DNA of 64,000 nt from Pseudomonas sp. MM213 (GCF_020423045.1 NZ_CP081943.1:4836001-4900000), one strand, 5' to 3'. Shown: positions 54,410-64,000, counted from the first letter of the stretch. Made by a program: numbers and translations. Notes: a model not told the origin generated them from the sequence alone.

Positions 54410-54482
54410 AAAGAGACTAAATGATATAAGAATCCGAAAATAAATAACTTTTTCGAATGAGCTTATGAGCGGAAAATTCTAA
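54410..54482 (-). promoter_or_regulatory. AT-rich promoter region of tauABCD
   Basis: Read on the minus strand it contains ataagctcattcgaaaaagt, then tatttattttcggattctta. It resembles the other AT-rich upstream regions of the sulfur genes here but lacks a clean palindrome. Confidence 0.4.
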
Positions 54483-54498
54483 GCAAGACCGCGGCGCA

Positions 54499-54595
54499 GC
54501 CTTCGCGGGCAAGCCTCGCTCCTACAGGTTGGGGGTCGAGTCACAACTGGGTGACCGACACAAAACTGTAGGAGCGAGGCTTGCCCGCGAAAAGA
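54499..54595. repeat. REPIN
   Basis: Opposed cores cgcgggcaagcctcgctcctaca and inverse lie between gshA and the tau promoter. Confidence 0.9.
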
Positions 54596-54614
54596 TTCGA
54601 AGGACCTTCAGAGG

Positions 54615-56213
54615 TTAGTTACTGATCGCCAGAATGCTCGCCTGATACGAGCCGACAAACACATCGAAATCGCCGACTTCGTTCTGCTCCAGCTCCACTT
54701 GCTCCGCCAGCGACGAACGCGCGCGCTCTTCAAACGTTGCCTGGTCTTCGCTGCTCAACGGCTCGCTGCGGAAATATTCCGCATGGGCCTGGCTCTGGCG
54801 CAGGGAGAACTGGCTGAAGCTTTCCTTGTGTTCGGCCATTGCCGCCAGCACCTGGGCCGATGGCGTCAGGGAGGAGTCCTTGACCTTGGCCAGTTGCGCG
54901 TCCAATGCCTTGCTGTGCGCATCGCCGCCATGGCTCTGATCCAGCAACGCCGCCAGTGGCGCAATCTTCTCCAGCAACTCGCCCGCCCATTCTTTCAGGT
55001 CAACCGGTTGACCGTCACGTTGCAGTTGCAGGCCCGGACGGCGACCTTCCTTGACCACGCTGAGGAAGTTCGATGTCGCGTTGCCGCACGAATTACTGGT
55101 CAACAGCGGGCTGTCGTTCAGCGCGCAATACAGCAGGAACGCATCGAGGAACCGCGACTCGGTGAGGTCGATACCCATCGGCAGGAACGGGTTGATGTCC
55201 AGGCAACGCACTTCGACGTACTGAATTCCACGGGCCACCAGCGCCTGGATCGGCCGTTCGCCGGTGTAGGTCACGCGTTTCGGGCGGATGTTGGAGTAGT
55301 ACTCGTTTTCGATCTGCAGGATGTTGGTGTTGAGCTGAACCCACTCACCGTCCTGATGCGTGCCGATTTCGACATACGGCGCATACGGTGTGGCCACCGC
55401 TTTGCGCAGGCTGTCGGTGTAGCTCGCCAGGTCGTTGTAGCACGGCGTCAGGCCGGCCTGGGCGTTGCTCTGGTAACCCAGATCGCTCATGCGCAGGCTG
55501 GTGGCGTACGGCAGGTACAAGGTGTCCGGGTCCAGCTGTTCCAACTGATGCGTGCGACCGCGCAGGAAACCGGCGTCCAGCGCTGGCGAAGCACCGAACA
55601 GGTACATCAGCAGCCAGCTGTAGCGGCGGAAATTACGGATCAGCGCGATGTAGGCCGACGACTGATAGTCGCGGTCAGTGCCGACAAAGCCTTCCGCCTG
55701 CTTGAGCAGCGGCCAGAGCTTCTCCGGCAGGGAGAAGTTGTAGTGAATCCCGGCGATGCACTGCATGGTCTTGCCGTAGCGCAGGGCCAGGCCCTTGCGG
55801 TAGACATACTTGAGCTTGCCGATGTTGGAGGTGCCGTAATAGGCGATCGGGATATCTTCCTCGGCCGGCAACGGGCACGGCATCGACGGACTCCACAGGT
55901 ACTCGTTGCCGAGCTTGCTGTAGGCAAAACGGTGAATCCTGTCCAGGCTCGCCAGGGTCTCGGCCGGGTCGGGCAGGGCGGGCGTGATGAACTCCAGCAG
56001 CGACTCGGAATAGTCGGTGGTGATTTGTTCGTTGGTCAGCGCGGAACCCAATTCTTCCGGGTGCGGCGTTTGCGCCAGGCGACCTTCGCCGGTCACGCGC
56101 AGGCATTCACGTTCGATGCCGTGAAGGCACTGTTCGAGCAGAGAGAGGTTAGCGCGCTCGCCGAGCAGAGCCAGGCGGCGGTTGAGAAGTTCGCTCAAGT
56201 TGGATTCCTTCAC
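54615..56213 (-). CDS. gshA: Glutamate-cysteine ligase
   Basis: This 532-residue enzyme has the GshA type-1 pattern: [20 protein letters not shown] near residue 35, [32 protein letters not shown], and [20 protein letters not shown]. It performs the first, ATP-dependent step of glutathione synthesis, joining glutamate and cysteine in the cytoplasm. It therefore uses the cysteine supplied by the neighbouring sulfur pathways. It is transcribed alone between REPINs. Confidence 0.95.
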   Translation of the reverse strand: MKESNLSELLNRRLALLGERANLSLLEQCLHGIERECLRVTGEGRLAQTPHPEELGSALTNEQITTDYSESLLEFITPALPDPAETLASLDRIHRFAYSKLGNEYLWSPSMPCPLPAEEDIPIAYYGTSNIGKLKYVYRKGLALRYGKTMQCIAGIHYNFSLPEKLWPLLKQAEGFVGTDRDYQSSAYIALIRNFRRYSWLLMYLFGASPALDAGFLRGRTHQLEQLDPDTLYLPYATSLRMSDLGYQSNAQAGLTPCYNDLASYTDSLRKAVATPYAPYVEIGTHQDGEWVQLNTNILQIENEYYSNIRPKRVTYTGERPIQALVARGIQYVEVRCLDINPFLPMGIDLTESRFLDAFLLYCALNDSPLLTSNSCGNATSNFLSVVKEGRRPGLQLQRDGQPVDLKEWAGELLEKIAPLAALLDQSHGGDAHSKALDAQLAKVKDSSLTPSAQVLAAMAEHKESFSQFSLRQSQAHAEYFRSEPLSSEDQATFEERARSSLAEQVELEQNEVGDFDVFVGSYQASILAISN

Positions 56214-56342
56214 GCGTCAGTCGCCCCAATATGGGGGTGGGCAGGACGGTCTACAAGGGTGAAGTTGAAACTGGCGTTTTCGCCTGGTTTTTGAGCAGCA
56301 CAGACCACATGCCAGTCGGTCAAGGATCAGTCGCCGCGGACC

Positions 56343-56436
56343 CTGTGGGAGCGGGCTTGCCCGCGAAGAGGATGTGTCAGTCAGCATTTGAGTTGCCTGA
56401 CACACCGCTTTCGCGAGCAAGCCCGCTCCCACAGAA
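56343..56436. repeat. REPIN
   Basis: Opposed cores gtgggagcgggcttgcccgcg and cgcgagcaagcccgctcccac lie upstream of gshA and downstream of the thioesterase gene. Confidence 0.9.
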
Positions 56437-56490
56437 AATCCCGGCGCCGCTTTCATAGCGCCGAAATTACCTCAAATCGATGACGGCTAG

Positions 56491-56874
56491 CTACAGGACA
56501 GCGAACGTGCCTTGTGCTTTTGCGACGAGTTTGTCGCCCTGCATCACGTCGGCTTCGACCACCAGAGTGCGGCGGCCCGGGTGGATCACCCGCGCCGTGC
56601 ACATCACCTCACCGTCGGAAACGGCGCGGATGTAGTTGATCTTGCACTCGATGGTCGCGCTCTGCTGGTCAAAGCCGTGGGTGCTGGAACAGGCCAGCCC
56701 CATGGCAATGTCCACCAGGCTGAACAAGGCCCCGCCGTGCAGCTTGCCGCCGCGATTGCGCAGTTCGGGTTCAAGCGCCAGGGCGACTTGCGCCACCCCG
56801 GTTTCCAGGCTGTGCAAGCGACAGCCCAGCAGCTTGAAAAACGCGCTTTCGGTCAGCCCGGCCGGGATTTCCAT
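56491..56874 (-). CDS. PaaI-family hotdog thioesterase
   Basis: This 127-residue protein has the hotdog thioesterase core (NRGGKLHGGALFSLVDIAMG near residue 40, including the HGG motif and catalytic Asp) and the C-terminal strand RRTLVVEADVMQGDKLVAKA. It probably hydrolyses an aromatic or short acyl-CoA. Its ATG overlaps the tex stop as TGATG, so it is translationally coupled to tex. The substrate is unknown. Confidence 0.85.
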   Translation of the reverse strand: MEIPAGLTESAFFKLLGCRLHSLETGVAQVALALEPELRNRGGKLHGGALFSLVDIAMGLACSSTHGFDQQSATIECKINYIRAVSDGEVMCTARVIHPGRRTLVVEADVMQGDKLVAKAQGTFAVL

Positions 56875-59198
56875 CAGCGTTTCTTCAACTGCTTGGCGTT
56901 GGCGAACAGCGAAGCCATGGCGTTGTTGGACGGGGCCGCCGCCGTGGTTTCCTTGCGCGGTGCAGTGTTTTGGGACTGGCGCGGTGCCGACCCCGGACGC
57001 GCACCACGGGCACCGTCGATTTTCTCGCCCGGGGTGTCGCTCATGCGCATCGACAGGCCGACGCGTTTGCGCGGGATATCGACTTCCATGACCTTCACTT
57101 TCACTACGTCACCGGCCTTCACCGCTTCACGCGGGTCCTTGATGAACTTCTCCGAAAGCGCAGAGATGTGCACCAAACCGTCCTGATGCACGCCGATATC
57201 GACGAACGCACCGAAGTTGGTCACGTTGGTCACGACGCCTTCGAGGATCATGCCCAGTTGCAGGTCCTTGAGGTCTTCGACGCCTTCCTGGAACTCGGCG
57301 GTCTTGAACTCCGGACGCGGGTCGCGGCCAGGTTTTTCCAGCTCTTGCAGGATGTCGGTGACCGTCGGCAGACCGAAGGTTTCGTCGGTGTACTTCTTCG
57401 GATCAAGACGCTTGAGGAAGCTCGCGTCGCCGATCAGCGAGCGAATGTCACGGTCGGTTTCAGCGGCGATGCGTTGCACCAGCGGATAGGCTTCCGGGTG
57501 AACCGCAGACGAATCCAGCGGGTTGTCGCCGTTCATCACGCGTAGGAAACCGGCCGCCTGTTCGAAGGTTTTTTCGCCTAGACGCGCGACTTTCTTCAAC
57601 GCTGCGCGGGTTTTGAACGCGCCGTGCTCGTCACGGTGGCTGACGATGTTCTGCGCCAGGGTCGCGTTGAGGCCGGAGATACGGGCCAGCAGCGCCACGG
57701 ACGCAGTGTTCACGTCCACGCCGACGGCGTTCACGCAGTCCTCGACCACAGCGTCCAGGCCGCGCGCCAGTTTCAGCTGCGACACGTCGTGCTGGTACTG
57801 GCCGACACCGATGGATTTCGGATCGATTTTAACCAGTTCGGCCAGCGGATCCTGCAAGCGACGGGCGATGGACACCGCGCCACGGATCGATACGTCGAGG
57901 TCCGGGAATTCCTTCGAAGCCAGTTCCGACGCCGAGTAAACCGATGCACCGGCCTCGGAGACCATGACTTTGGTCATCTTCATGGCTGGGTATTTTTTGA
58001 TCAGCTCAGCAGCCAGCTTGTCGGTTTCGCGGCTGGCGGTGCCGTTGCCGATGGCGATCAGGTCCACCGAGTGCTTGGCGCACAGGGCGGCGAGAATCGC
58101 CAGGGTCTGGTCCCACTTGTTGTGCGGCACGTGCGGGTAAACCGTGGCGTGATCCAGCAGCTTGCCGGTGGCGTCGACCACGGCGACCTTGCAACCGGTG
58201 CGCAGGCCCGGGTCGAGGCCCAGGGTGGCACGCGGGCCGGCCGGAGCCGACAGCAGCAGGTCATGCAGGTTGTGCGCGAACACGTTGATCGCTTCGGTTT
58301 CCGCGCCATCGCGCAGCTCGCCCAGCAGATCGGTTTCGAGGTGGGTGTAGAGCTTGACCTTCCAGGTCCAGCGCACCACTTCGCCCAGCCATTTGTCGGC
58401 GGCGCGGTTCTGGTTCTGGATGCCGAACTGCTGACCGATCATGCCTTCGCACGGGTGCATGGTGCCCGGCAGTTCGTCGCCGACTTTCAGCGCGGAGCTG
58501 AGAATGCCTTCGTTGCGGCCACGGAAAATCGCCAGCGCGCGGTGCGACGGCATGCTTTTCAGCGGTTCGTCGTGTTCGAAATAGTCGCGGAACTTGGCGC
58601 CTTCCTCTTCCTTGCCGGCGATCACGCGGGCACTGAGAGTGGCTTCTTGCTTCAAGTAGTTGCGCAGTTTGTCCAGCAGGCCGGCGTCTTCGGCGAAGCG
58701 CTCCATGAGGATGTACTTGGCGCCTTCGAGGGCCGCCTTCACATCGGCCACGCCTTTTTCGGCGTTGATGAAGCGTGCGGCTTCGGTGTCCGGGGCCAGC
58801 GAGGGATCGTTGAACAGGCCGTCGGCCAGCTCGCCGAGGCCGGCTTCCAGGGCGATCTGGCCCTTGGTGCGGCGCTTTTGCTTGTACGGCAGGTACAAGT
58901 CTTCGAGGCGGGTCTTGGTGTCGGCGAGTTTGATGTCGCGTTCGAGTTGCGGGGTCAGCTTGCCTTGCTCTTCGATGCTGGCGAGGATGCTGATGCGCCG
59001 TTCGTCGAGTTCTCGCAGGTAGCGCAGACGCTCTTCCAGATGACGCAACTGGATGTCATCGAGGCTGCCGGTCACTTCTTTCCGGTAACGGGCGATGAAG
59101 GGAACGGTAGAGCCTTCATCGAGTAGCGCGACGGCCGCTTCGACCTGTTGTGGGCGTACGCCGAGTTCCTCGGCGATGCGGCTGTTGATGCTGTCCAT
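56874..59198 (-). CDS. tex: Tex-type S1 RNA-binding protein (transcription accessory factor)
   Basis: This 774-residue protein has the Tex helical N-terminus ([20 protein letters not shown]), a YqgF-homology core ([20 protein letters not shown] near residue 330), helix-hairpin-helix repeats ([20 protein letters not shown]) and a C-terminal S1 domain ([20 protein letters not shown]). A low-complexity tail follows. Tex binds nucleic acids and affects transcription and toxin expression in other bacteria. The ATG at 59198 follows AGGTGG; another in-frame start five codons upstream is less likely. Confidence 0.93.
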   Translation of the reverse strand: MDSINSRIAEELGVRPQQVEAAVALLDEGSTVPFIARYRKEVTGSLDDIQLRHLEERLRYLRELDERRISILASIEEQGKLTPQLERDIKLADTKTRLEDLYLPYKQKRRTKGQIALEAGLGELADGLFNDPSLAPDTEAARFINAEKGVADVKAALEGAKYILMERFAEDAGLLDKLRNYLKQEATLSARVIAGKEEEGAKFRDYFEHDEPLKSMPSHRALAIFRGRNEGILSSALKVGDELPGTMHPCEGMIGQQFGIQNQNRAADKWLGEVVRWTWKVKLYTHLETDLLGELRDGAETEAINVFAHNLHDLLLSAPAGPRATLGLDPGLRTGCKVAVVDATGKLLDHATVYPHVPHNKWDQTLAILAALCAKHSVDLIAIGNGTASRETDKLAAELIKKYPAMKMTKVMVSEAGASVYSASELASKEFPDLDVSIRGAVSIARRLQDPLAELVKIDPKSIGVGQYQHDVSQLKLARGLDAVVEDCVNAVGVDVNTASVALLARISGLNATLAQNIVSHRDEHGAFKTRAALKKVARLGEKTFEQAAGFLRVMNGDNPLDSSAVHPEAYPLVQRIAAETDRDIRSLIGDASFLKRLDPKKYTDETFGLPTVTDILQELEKPGRDPRPEFKTAEFQEGVEDLKDLQLGMILEGVVTNVTNFGAFVDIGVHQDGLVHISALSEKFIKDPREAVKAGDVVKVKVMEVDIPRKRVGLSMRMSDTPGEKIDGARGARPGSAPRQSQNTAPRKETTAAAPSNNAMASLFANAKQLKKR

Positions 59199-59558
59199 AA
59201 AACCACCTGACAAATTGTGAAAGCAGGCTCGCGGGCGCGGGGATAAAGGCTCGGCGAGTCTGGTTGAGCGGCCTGGCCTGCGCCGCTACCTGGATCAACA
59301 GGCATCCCGTTGACCCGTGAAATCGAACAATTACTGCCGTGGCGATGAAAATAAAAAGCCGCCGCGACGGTAACGATCAGACGTTGCCTGACACAAAAGG
59401 CCGCGCATTATAACCAGCGTTCTGTCATTCGGGGGCATCACAGGCTGTAGGCACAATGCCCGGATTTCTGGCGGTGAAGGAAAAATCTGCTAACAATGCA
59501 CACGGTGCGTATAACGGCAGCTACGCCATAATGCGCGCCGAGATCAAAGGAGCATCCA
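59199..59558. promoter_or_regulatory. Divergent promoter region tex/ompR
   Basis: The 360 bp contain AT-rich aaaataaaaa at about 59347, then gcattataacc near 59405 and tgctaacaatgcacacggtg near 59488. The last lies about 60 bp before ompR and is a reasonable place for its promoter. No gene is supported. Confidence 0.35.
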
Positions 59559-60299
59559 ATGAGCAGCACTGCAAACATTGCTGAAGGCGAAAAAATTCTT
59601 ATCGTTGACGACGATCCGGGGCTCAGCAGCCTGCTGGAACGCTTTTTCGTCAGCAAGGGCTACCGCGCCCGCGCCGTACCGAACACCGAACAAATGGACC
59701 GCCTGCTGGCGCGTGAAGTGTTCAACCTGGTCGTCCTCGACCTGATGCTGCCCGGCGAAGACGGTCTGACCGCCTGCCGCCGCCTGCGCGGCGCGAACAA
59801 TCAGATTCCGATCATCATGCTCACCGCCAAGGGCGACGAGCTGAGCCGCATCAAGGGCCTGGAACTGGGCGCCGACGATTACCTGGCCAAGCCGTTCAAC
59901 CCGGACGAGCTGATGGCTCGCGTCAAAGCGGTCCTGCGTCGTCAGTCGGCGCCGGTGCCGGGTGCGCCGGGCAGCGAAGACGAAAGCGTGACCTTCGGTG
60001 ACTACGAACTGTCCCTGGCCACTCGCGAACTGAAACGCGGTGACGAAGTGCACATGCTCACCACCGGTGAGTTTGCGGTGCTCAAGGCATTGGTCATGAA
60101 CGCGCGTCAGCCACTGACTCGCGACAAGCTGATGAACCTGGCCCGTGGCCGCGAGTGGGATGCCCTGGAGCGTTCCATCGACGTGCAGATTTCCCGTCTG
60201 CGCCGGATGATCGAGCCTGATCCGTCCAAGCCGCGTTACATCCAGACTGTCTGGGGCGTGGGCTACGTGTTCGTTCCGGATGGCGCCGCCACCAAATGA
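59559..60299 (+). CDS. ompR: Two-component response regulator OmpR
   Basis: This 246-residue regulator has a receiver (acidic triad in ILIVDDDPGL, phospho-acceptor Asp61 in VVLDLMLPGEDG, Lys in DDYLAKPFNPDEL) and a C-terminal winged helix (TTGEFAVLKALVMNARQPLT through ISRLRRMIEPDPSKPRYIQT). It starts after AAAGGAGC. Its partner kinase gene envZ follows after a REP-like repeat. It controls porin and osmotic genes in enterobacteria; pseudomonad targets are less defined. Confidence 0.92.
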   Translation: MSSTANIAEGEKILIVDDDPGLSSLLERFFVSKGYRARAVPNTEQMDRLLAREVFNLVVLDLMLPGEDGLTACRRLRGANNQIPIIMLTAKGDELSRIKGLELGADDYLAKPFNPDELMARVKAVLRRQSAPVPGAPGSEDESVTFGDYELSLATRELKRGDEVHMLTTGEFAVLKALVMNARQPLTRDKLMNLARGREWDALERSIDVQISRLRRMIEPDPSKPRYIQTVWGVGYVFVPDGAATK

Positions 60300-60308
60300 T
60301 CGGCGATT

Positions 60309-60386
60309 TGTAGGAGCGGGTCGTGCGGATGTTGTTGTCCGCAGACTCGCGATCCGCAATATGCGAGCATCGCTCGCTCCTGCAAG
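60309..60386. repeat. REP-related inverted repeat between ompR and envZ
   Basis: The outer arms tgtaggagcgggtcgtgcgg and gcatcgctcgctcctgcaag carry the usual REP ends, but the inner part (gtccgcagactcgcgatccg) belongs to a different variant. It lies within the two-component operon. Confidence 0.7.
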
Positions 60387-60402
60387 TGTTTAGCGGTTAT
60401 TC

Positions 60403-61716
60403 ATGAAAACCCCGGTTTGGTTCCCCCAGAGTTTCTTCTCCCGCACCCTGTGGCTGGTGCTGATTGTCGTCCTGTTTTCCAAGGCGCTGACCCTGGTTTA
60501 TCTGTTGATGAACGAAGACGTGCTGGTGGATCGTCAATACAGCCACGGCGTCGCCCTGACGCTGCGCGCCTATTGGGCGGCCGATGAAAACAACCGCGAC
60601 AAGATTGCCGAAGCCGCGACCCTGATCCGGGTGGTGGGCACCGGCGTGCCGGAAGGCGAGCAACACTGGCCTTACAGCGAGATCTATCAGCGGCAGATGC
60701 AGGCCGAACTCGGTGCCGACACCGAGGTGCGATTACGCATGCACTCGCCGCCAGCGCTGTGGGTCCGGGCGCCGAGCCTGGGCGATGGCTGGCTGAAAGT
60801 GCCGCTGTATCCGCATCCTTTGCGTGGCCAGAAAATCTGGAACGTGCTCGGCTGGTTCCTTGCCATTGGTTTGCTGTCCACCGCCTCGGCGTGGATCTTC
60901 GTCAGTCAGCTCAATCAACCGTTGAAGCGCCTGGTCTATGCCGCCCGCCAACTTGGCCAGGGCCGCAGCGTGCGCCTGCCGATCAGCGACACGCCGAGCG
61001 AGATGACCGAGGTGTATCGCGCGTTCAACCAGATGGCCGAAGACGTCGAACAGGCTGGCCGCGAGCGTGAGCTGATGCTGGCCGGGGTGTCCCATGACCT
61101 GCGAACACCGCTGACTCGTTTGCGCTTGTCACTGGAATTGATGGGCGACCACAGCGACCTGACGGACGACATGGTCCGCGACATCGAGGACATGGACGCG
61201 ATTCTCGACCAGTTCCTCGCGTTCATCCGCGATGGCCGTGATGAATCGGTGGAAGAGGTGGACTTGAGCGATCTGGTTCGCGAGGTCGCCGCGCCGTTTA
61301 ACCAGAATGAAGAGAGAGTACGCTTGCGTCTGGAGCCGATTCAGCCGTTTCCGCTGCGTCGCGTGTCCATGAAACGGTTGCTGAACAACCTGATCGGCAA
61401 TGCGCTGCATCACGCTGGCAGCGGTGTTGAAGTGGCGGCTTATGTGTCCGGGGATGTCAGCGCCCCGTATGTGGTGCTGAGCGTCATGGACCGTGGGGCG
61501 GGGATTGATCCGTCGGAGCTGGAGGCGATCTTCAACCCGTTTACCCGTGGGGATCGTGCTCGCGGTGGCAAAGGAACCGGGTTGGGGTTGGCGATCGTGA
61601 AGCGGATTGCTTCGATGCATGGTGGGAATGTTGAGCTGCGCAATCGTACTGGTGGCGGGCTGGAAGCGCGGGTGCGGTTGCCGTTGGGGTTGATGCTGCC
61701 TCGGGATGCGGTTTAA
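60403..61716 (+). CDS. envZ: Sensor histidine kinase EnvZ
   Basis: This 437-residue inner-membrane kinase has a first helix near residues 14-34, a periplasmic domain, a second helix (VLGWFLAIGLLSTASAWIFV), HAMP (LNQPLKRLVYAARQLGQGRS), the phospho-acceptor His in MLAGVSHDLRTPLTRLRLSL, and the ATPase motifs NLIGNALHHA and GTGLGLAIVKRIASMHGGNV. It phosphorylates OmpR. The ribosome site before ATG at 60403 is weak (agcgg). Confidence 0.92.
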   Translation: MKTPVWFPQSFFSRTLWLVLIVVLFSKALTLVYLLMNEDVLVDRQYSHGVALTLRAYWAADENNRDKIAEAATLIRVVGTGVPEGEQHWPYSEIYQRQMQAELGADTEVRLRMHSPPALWVRAPSLGDGWLKVPLYPHPLRGQKIWNVLGWFLAIGLLSTASAWIFVSQLNQPLKRLVYAARQLGQGRSVRLPISDTPSEMTEVYRAFNQMAEDVEQAGRERELMLAGVSHDLRTPLTRLRLSLELMGDHSDLTDDMVRDIEDMDAILDQFLAFIRDGRDESVEEVDLSDLVREVAAPFNQNEERVRLRLEPIQPFPLRRVSMKRLLNNLIGNALHHAGSGVEVAAYVSGDVSAPYVVLSVMDRGAGIDPSELEAIFNPFTRGDRARGGKGTGLGLAIVKRIASMHGGNVELRNRTGGGLEARVRLPLGLMLPRDAV

Positions 61717-61748
61717 CAACTGAGATCTTCAGTGGGGCTGATGGCCCT

Positions 61749-61832
61749 TTCGCGGGCAAGTCGAATCGTCGCACCGCTCGCTCCTACAGTGATCACAAAT
61801 CCATGTAGGAGCGAGGCTTGCCCGCGAAGGCG
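61749..61832. repeat. REPIN with variant left arm
   Basis: The left arm (cgcgggcaagtcgaatcgtc-gcaccgctcgctcctaca) is the inverse of the variant arm at 47712-47757. The right core is tgtaggagcgaggcttgcccgcg. Confidence 0.85.
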
Positions 61833-61858
61833 GCATCACTGCCGCCATATATTCAGGA

Positions 61859-62764
61859 TCAGCCCTTACCCTTGGTCCGAGTCATATTCGGCCCACCATT
61901 CTTCTCAAGATGCTCAATGATGATCCCCGCCACATTCTTCCCAGTGGTGGTTTCAATCCCTTCCAGTCCCGGCGACGAATTCACTTCCATCACCAACGGC
62001 CCGTGATTCGAACGCAGAATATCCACACCCGCCACCGCCAGTCCCATCACCTTCGCAGCGCGTAATGCAGTCATGCGTTCTTCCGGCGTGATCTTGATCA
62101 GGCTGGCGCTGCCACCGCGATGCAGGTTGGAACGAAACTCCCCAGGCTTGGCCTGACGCTTCATCGCCGCAATCACCTTGTCACCGACCACGAAGCAGCG
62201 GATGTCCGCACCGCCGGCTTCCTTGATGTATTCCTGAACCATGATGTTCTGCTTGAGGCCCATGAACGCCTCGATCACTGATTCCGCCGCCGTTGCGGTT
62301 TCGCACAGCACCACGCCGATGCCCTGGGTGCCTTCCAGCACCTTGATCACCAGCGGCGCGCCGTTGACCATGTCGATCAGGTCGGGAATGTCATCCGGAG
62401 AGTGGGCAAACCCGGTGACCGGCAAACCGATCCCACGGCGCGAGAGCAATTGCAGCGAACGCAGTTTGTCTCGCGAGCGGGCAATGGCCACCGATTCGTT
62501 AAGCGGGAACACCCCCATCATTTCAAATTGACGCAGTACCGCGCAGCCATAGAACGTTACCGACGCACCGATCCGGGGGATCACCGCGTCGAAACCTTCC
62601 AGCGGCTTGCCGCGGTAGTGGATCTGCGGTTTGTGGCTGGCAATGTTCATGTAGGCGCGCAGGGTGTCGATCACCACCATTTCATGGCCACGCTCGGTAC
62701 CGGCTTCGACCAGACGACGAGTGGAATACAGACGCGGGTTCCGCGACAGCACAGCGATCTTCAT
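61859..62764 (-). CDS. rimK: Ribosomal protein S6 glutamate ligase RimK
   Basis: This 301-residue ATP-grasp ligase has RimK features: [77 protein letters not shown] and the C-terminal [20 protein letters not shown]. It adds glutamates to the C-terminus of ribosomal protein S6, altering the ribosome and the proteome in P. fluorescens. Its start overlaps the rimB stop by 4 bp. Confidence 0.93.
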   Translation of the reverse strand: MKIAVLSRNPRLYSTRRLVEAGTERGHEMVVIDTLRAYMNIASHKPQIHYRGKPLEGFDAVIPRIGASVTFYGCAVLRQFEMMGVFPLNESVAIARSRDKLRSLQLLSRRGIGLPVTGFAHSPDDIPDLIDMVNGAPLVIKVLEGTQGIGVVLCETATAAESVIEAFMGLKQNIMVQEYIKEAGGADIRCFVVGDKVIAAMKRQAKPGEFRSNLHRGGSASLIKITPEERMTALRAAKVMGLAVAGVDILRSNHGPLVMEVNSSPGLEGIETTTGKNVAGIIIEHLEKNGGPNMTRTKGKG

Positions 62765-63240
62765 GCAACACCTGTGGAGGAGGTAGATACCGGGAACACC
62801 GGCTTGTCTTGTACATACTTAATGCCCGGATTGACCACCAGTTGGCCGTCGATCAGGGCTTTGGAACCGAGAAGCAGGCGATAACGCATGGACTTGCGGC
62901 AGGCGAGGGTGAACTCGACGGGCCAGACCCGATCACCGAGGGCCAGGGTGGTGCTGACCACGTAACGCTTCTGCGCCTGGCCGTTGGAGCTCTTGATGGA
63001 TTTCATCGTCACCAGCGGTGCTTCACAGCGTCGGTGTCGCAACTGCACTACCGTGCCCAGGTGCGCGGTGAAGCGCACCCACTGTTCGCCGTCGCGCTCG
63101 AACGGCTCGATGTCAGTGGCATGCAGGCTGGAGGTGCTGGCACCGGTGTCGATTTTTGCCCGCAGGCCCGCAACTCCCAAACCCGGGAGCGCCACCCACT
63201 CGCGCAGACCGACAACGGTCAAATGGTCAAATGTCTTCAA
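62761..63240 (-). CDS. rimB: Retropepsin-like protease RimB (former ATP-dependent zinc protease family)
   Basis: This 159-residue protein has the aspartic-protease-like motif [20 protein letters not shown] near residue 30 and a downstream [20 protein letters not shown] hydrophobic/Gly pair, as in COG4067. In P. fluorescens RimB acts with RimK and trims glutamylated S6. The start must be TTG at 63240 or downstream, because an in-frame TGA lies nine bases upstream. The family normally begins MKTF, so TTG is chosen. No clear ribosome site is seen. Confidence 0.85.
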   Translation of the reverse strand: MKTFDHLTVVGLREWVALPGLGVAGLRAKIDTGASTSSLHATDIEPFERDGEQWVRFTAHLGTVVQLRHRRCEAPLVTMKSIKSSNGQAQKRYVVSTTLALGDRVWPVEFTLACRKSMRYRLLLGSKALIDGQLVVNPGIKYVQDKPVFPVSTSSTGVA

Positions 63241-63454
63241 AGGTACTCAACCGGTGGATACCGCTGGGGCCGCACGCGGCCGGATTCGCGGTATTCACGC
63301 AGAATAATGGTTAAAAGGCGACAGATATCTACAGCCCGGAATTCCACCCCTGCAAGCGAGGTGTGGCGTGCGCATTGTAGTACGGGTCGGTGGAAATCCT
63401 GGCACGACAGAAACGGTAGTACAGTTCACCAATATTTCAGAATGAGGAAATTCC

Positions 63455-63862
63455 ATGGCACAAAAAAGCGAAGAGGACGACAAGGTCCGTCTCGATAAGT
63501 GGTTGTGGGCCGCGCGTTTTTATAAAACACGTGCCTTGGCGAAAGCGGCGATTGAAAGTGGCAAGGTGCATTGCCGGGGTGAGCGTTGCAAGCCGGGCAA
63601 AGAGCCGCGGATCGGCGACGAGTTTCAGATTCGCGCAGGGTTCGAGGAGCGTACGGTGGTGGTCCAGGCGTTATCGATCGTGCGCCGTGGTGCGCCGGAA
63701 GCTCAGACCTTGTACGCCGAAACCGAGGCCAGCATCGCCAAGCGCGAAGCGGCTGCGGCGATGCGCAAGGCGGGCTCGCTGGGCGTGAGCACCGACGGCA
63801 AACCAAGCAAGAAGCAGCGGCGGGATCTGTTTAAATTTCGTGGGAGCAGCAACGACGAGTGA
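63455..63862 (+). CDS. hslR: Heat-shock protein 15, ribosome-recycling RNA-binding protein
   Basis: This 135-residue protein has an S4 domain (VRLDKWLWAARFYKTRALAK, then AIESGKVHCRGERCKPGKEP) and a basic C-terminal helix (KPSKKQRRDLFKFRG). Hsp15 binds 50S subunits carrying a stranded nascent chain. The start follows GAGGAA. It is divergent from rimB. Confidence 0.92.
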   Translation: MAQKSEEDDKVRLDKWLWAARFYKTRALAKAAIESGKVHCRGERCKPGKEPRIGDEFQIRAGFEERTVVVQALSIVRRGAPEAQTLYAETEASIAKREAAAAMRKAGSLGVSTDGKPSKKQRRDLFKFRGSSNDE

Positions 63863-63888
63863 GGCTGTTGCTTCTGCGTTGTCTGGGC

Positions 63889-63962
63889 TGACGCCTTCGC
63901 GGGCAAGCCCGCCCCCACAAGGGATACGCATTTCAATGTGGGAGCGAGCCTGCTCGCGATCG
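63889..63962. repeat. REPIN after hslR
   Basis: Opposed cores cgcgggcaagcccgccccca and gtgggagcgagcctgctcgcg; the arms differ by several bases. Confidence 0.85.
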
Positions 63963-64000
63963 AGTGCGCAGCACTCGCCAGCCATCCCCGGATTCAGGCA

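Noticed and set aside
54699..56294. 531-codon frame antisense to gshA
   Set aside because: It covers the whole gshA gene in reverse and shows no recognisable domain.
63227..63298. 23-codon GTG frame overlapping the rimB start as a possible rimA
   Set aside because: It has no ribosome site and a low-complexity composition, and it overlaps rimB out of frame; too weak to call.
63295..63456. Minus-strand small frame between rimB and hslR
   Set aside because: It covers the promoter and ribosome site of hslR in reverse and resembles no known protein, so it is probably chance.
1..64000. tRNA, rRNA, prophage or plasmid-type genes
   Set aside because: I saw no tRNA- or rRNA-like sequences, integrase, phage structural or conjugation genes. 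The only transposase is the IS481-type element.

Overview
The window reads as chromosomal DNA of a Pseudomonas of the fluorescens group. The genes are GC-rich, dense and mostly short-spaced. Housekeeping blocks typical of the genus are present: oscA-sbp-cysTWA, gshA, tex, ompR-envZ, rimK-rimB and hslR. More than twenty REP doublets (REPINs, cores such as gtaggagc-gaggcttgcccgcg) sit between genes. Assignments come from reading the translations and motifs; no database search was run.

Layout. 1-4.5 kb: sulfate uptake (oscA, sbp, cysTWA). 4.6-5.9 kb: an Mpo1-like membrane protein and a Crp/Fnr regulator. 5.9-8.1 kb: a repeat-rich stretch with an IS481-type element inside a large GC-rich repeat, an inverted second copy, and REPINs. 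8.1-11.8 kb: a receiver-only response regulator, an AraC regulator with a divergent fatty acid desaturase, and a LysR regulator. 12.2-14.2 kb: tonB-exbB-exbD. 14.5-20.9 kb: an alpha/beta hydrolase, an unusual sigma-54-type AAA+ regulator, an orphan MetQ flanked by long direct repeats, a tiny ORF, and a polar amino acid ABC transporter. 21-27.5 kb: an AAA ATPase and a TriABC-like RND pump. 27.7-32.2 kb: a methyltransferase, a DUF6124 gene with a structured leader, and an orphan TccC/Rhs toxin gene flanked by 22-bp direct repeats. 32.2-38.8 kb (minus strand): an organosulfur operon, [tiny ORF]-sfnB-sfnB-LLM monooxygenase-metQ-metN-metI. 39-45 kb: a duplicated beta-domain protein, cystine uptake (tcyJLN), D-cysteine desulfhydrase and divergent serine acetyltransferase. 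45.3-50.7 kb: a BCCT transporter with a palindromic operator, an SDR/LysR pair and an aldo-keto reductase. 50.8-54.4 kb: tauABCD. 54.6-63.9 kb: gshA, tex-PaaI thioesterase, ompR-envZ, rimB-rimK and hslR.

The unifying theme is sulfur supply. Sulfate, methionine-type compounds, cystine, taurine and probably sulfones/sulfonates are imported. Sulfur is released by TauD, the SfnB/LLM flavin oxygenases and DcyD. Cysteine synthesis (EpsC) and glutathione synthesis (GshA) use it. Several of these genes share an AT-rich upstream motif of the type ATTCyTTAA...GAAT, which may be a common (CysB-like) control site.

The most striking non-routine features are: (1) the TccC-like toxin cassette bracketed by a perfect 22-bp direct repeat, one copy being the 3' end of metI; (2) a two-domain, deeply nested RNA-like structure upstream of the DUF6124 gene; (3) two tiny ORFs in sulfur loci, one translationally coupled to sfnB; (4) a ~186-bp near-identical REP array on both sides of an orphan metQ; and (5) an AAA+ activator lacking the GAFTGA motif and an HTH, whose stop codon lies in a REP.
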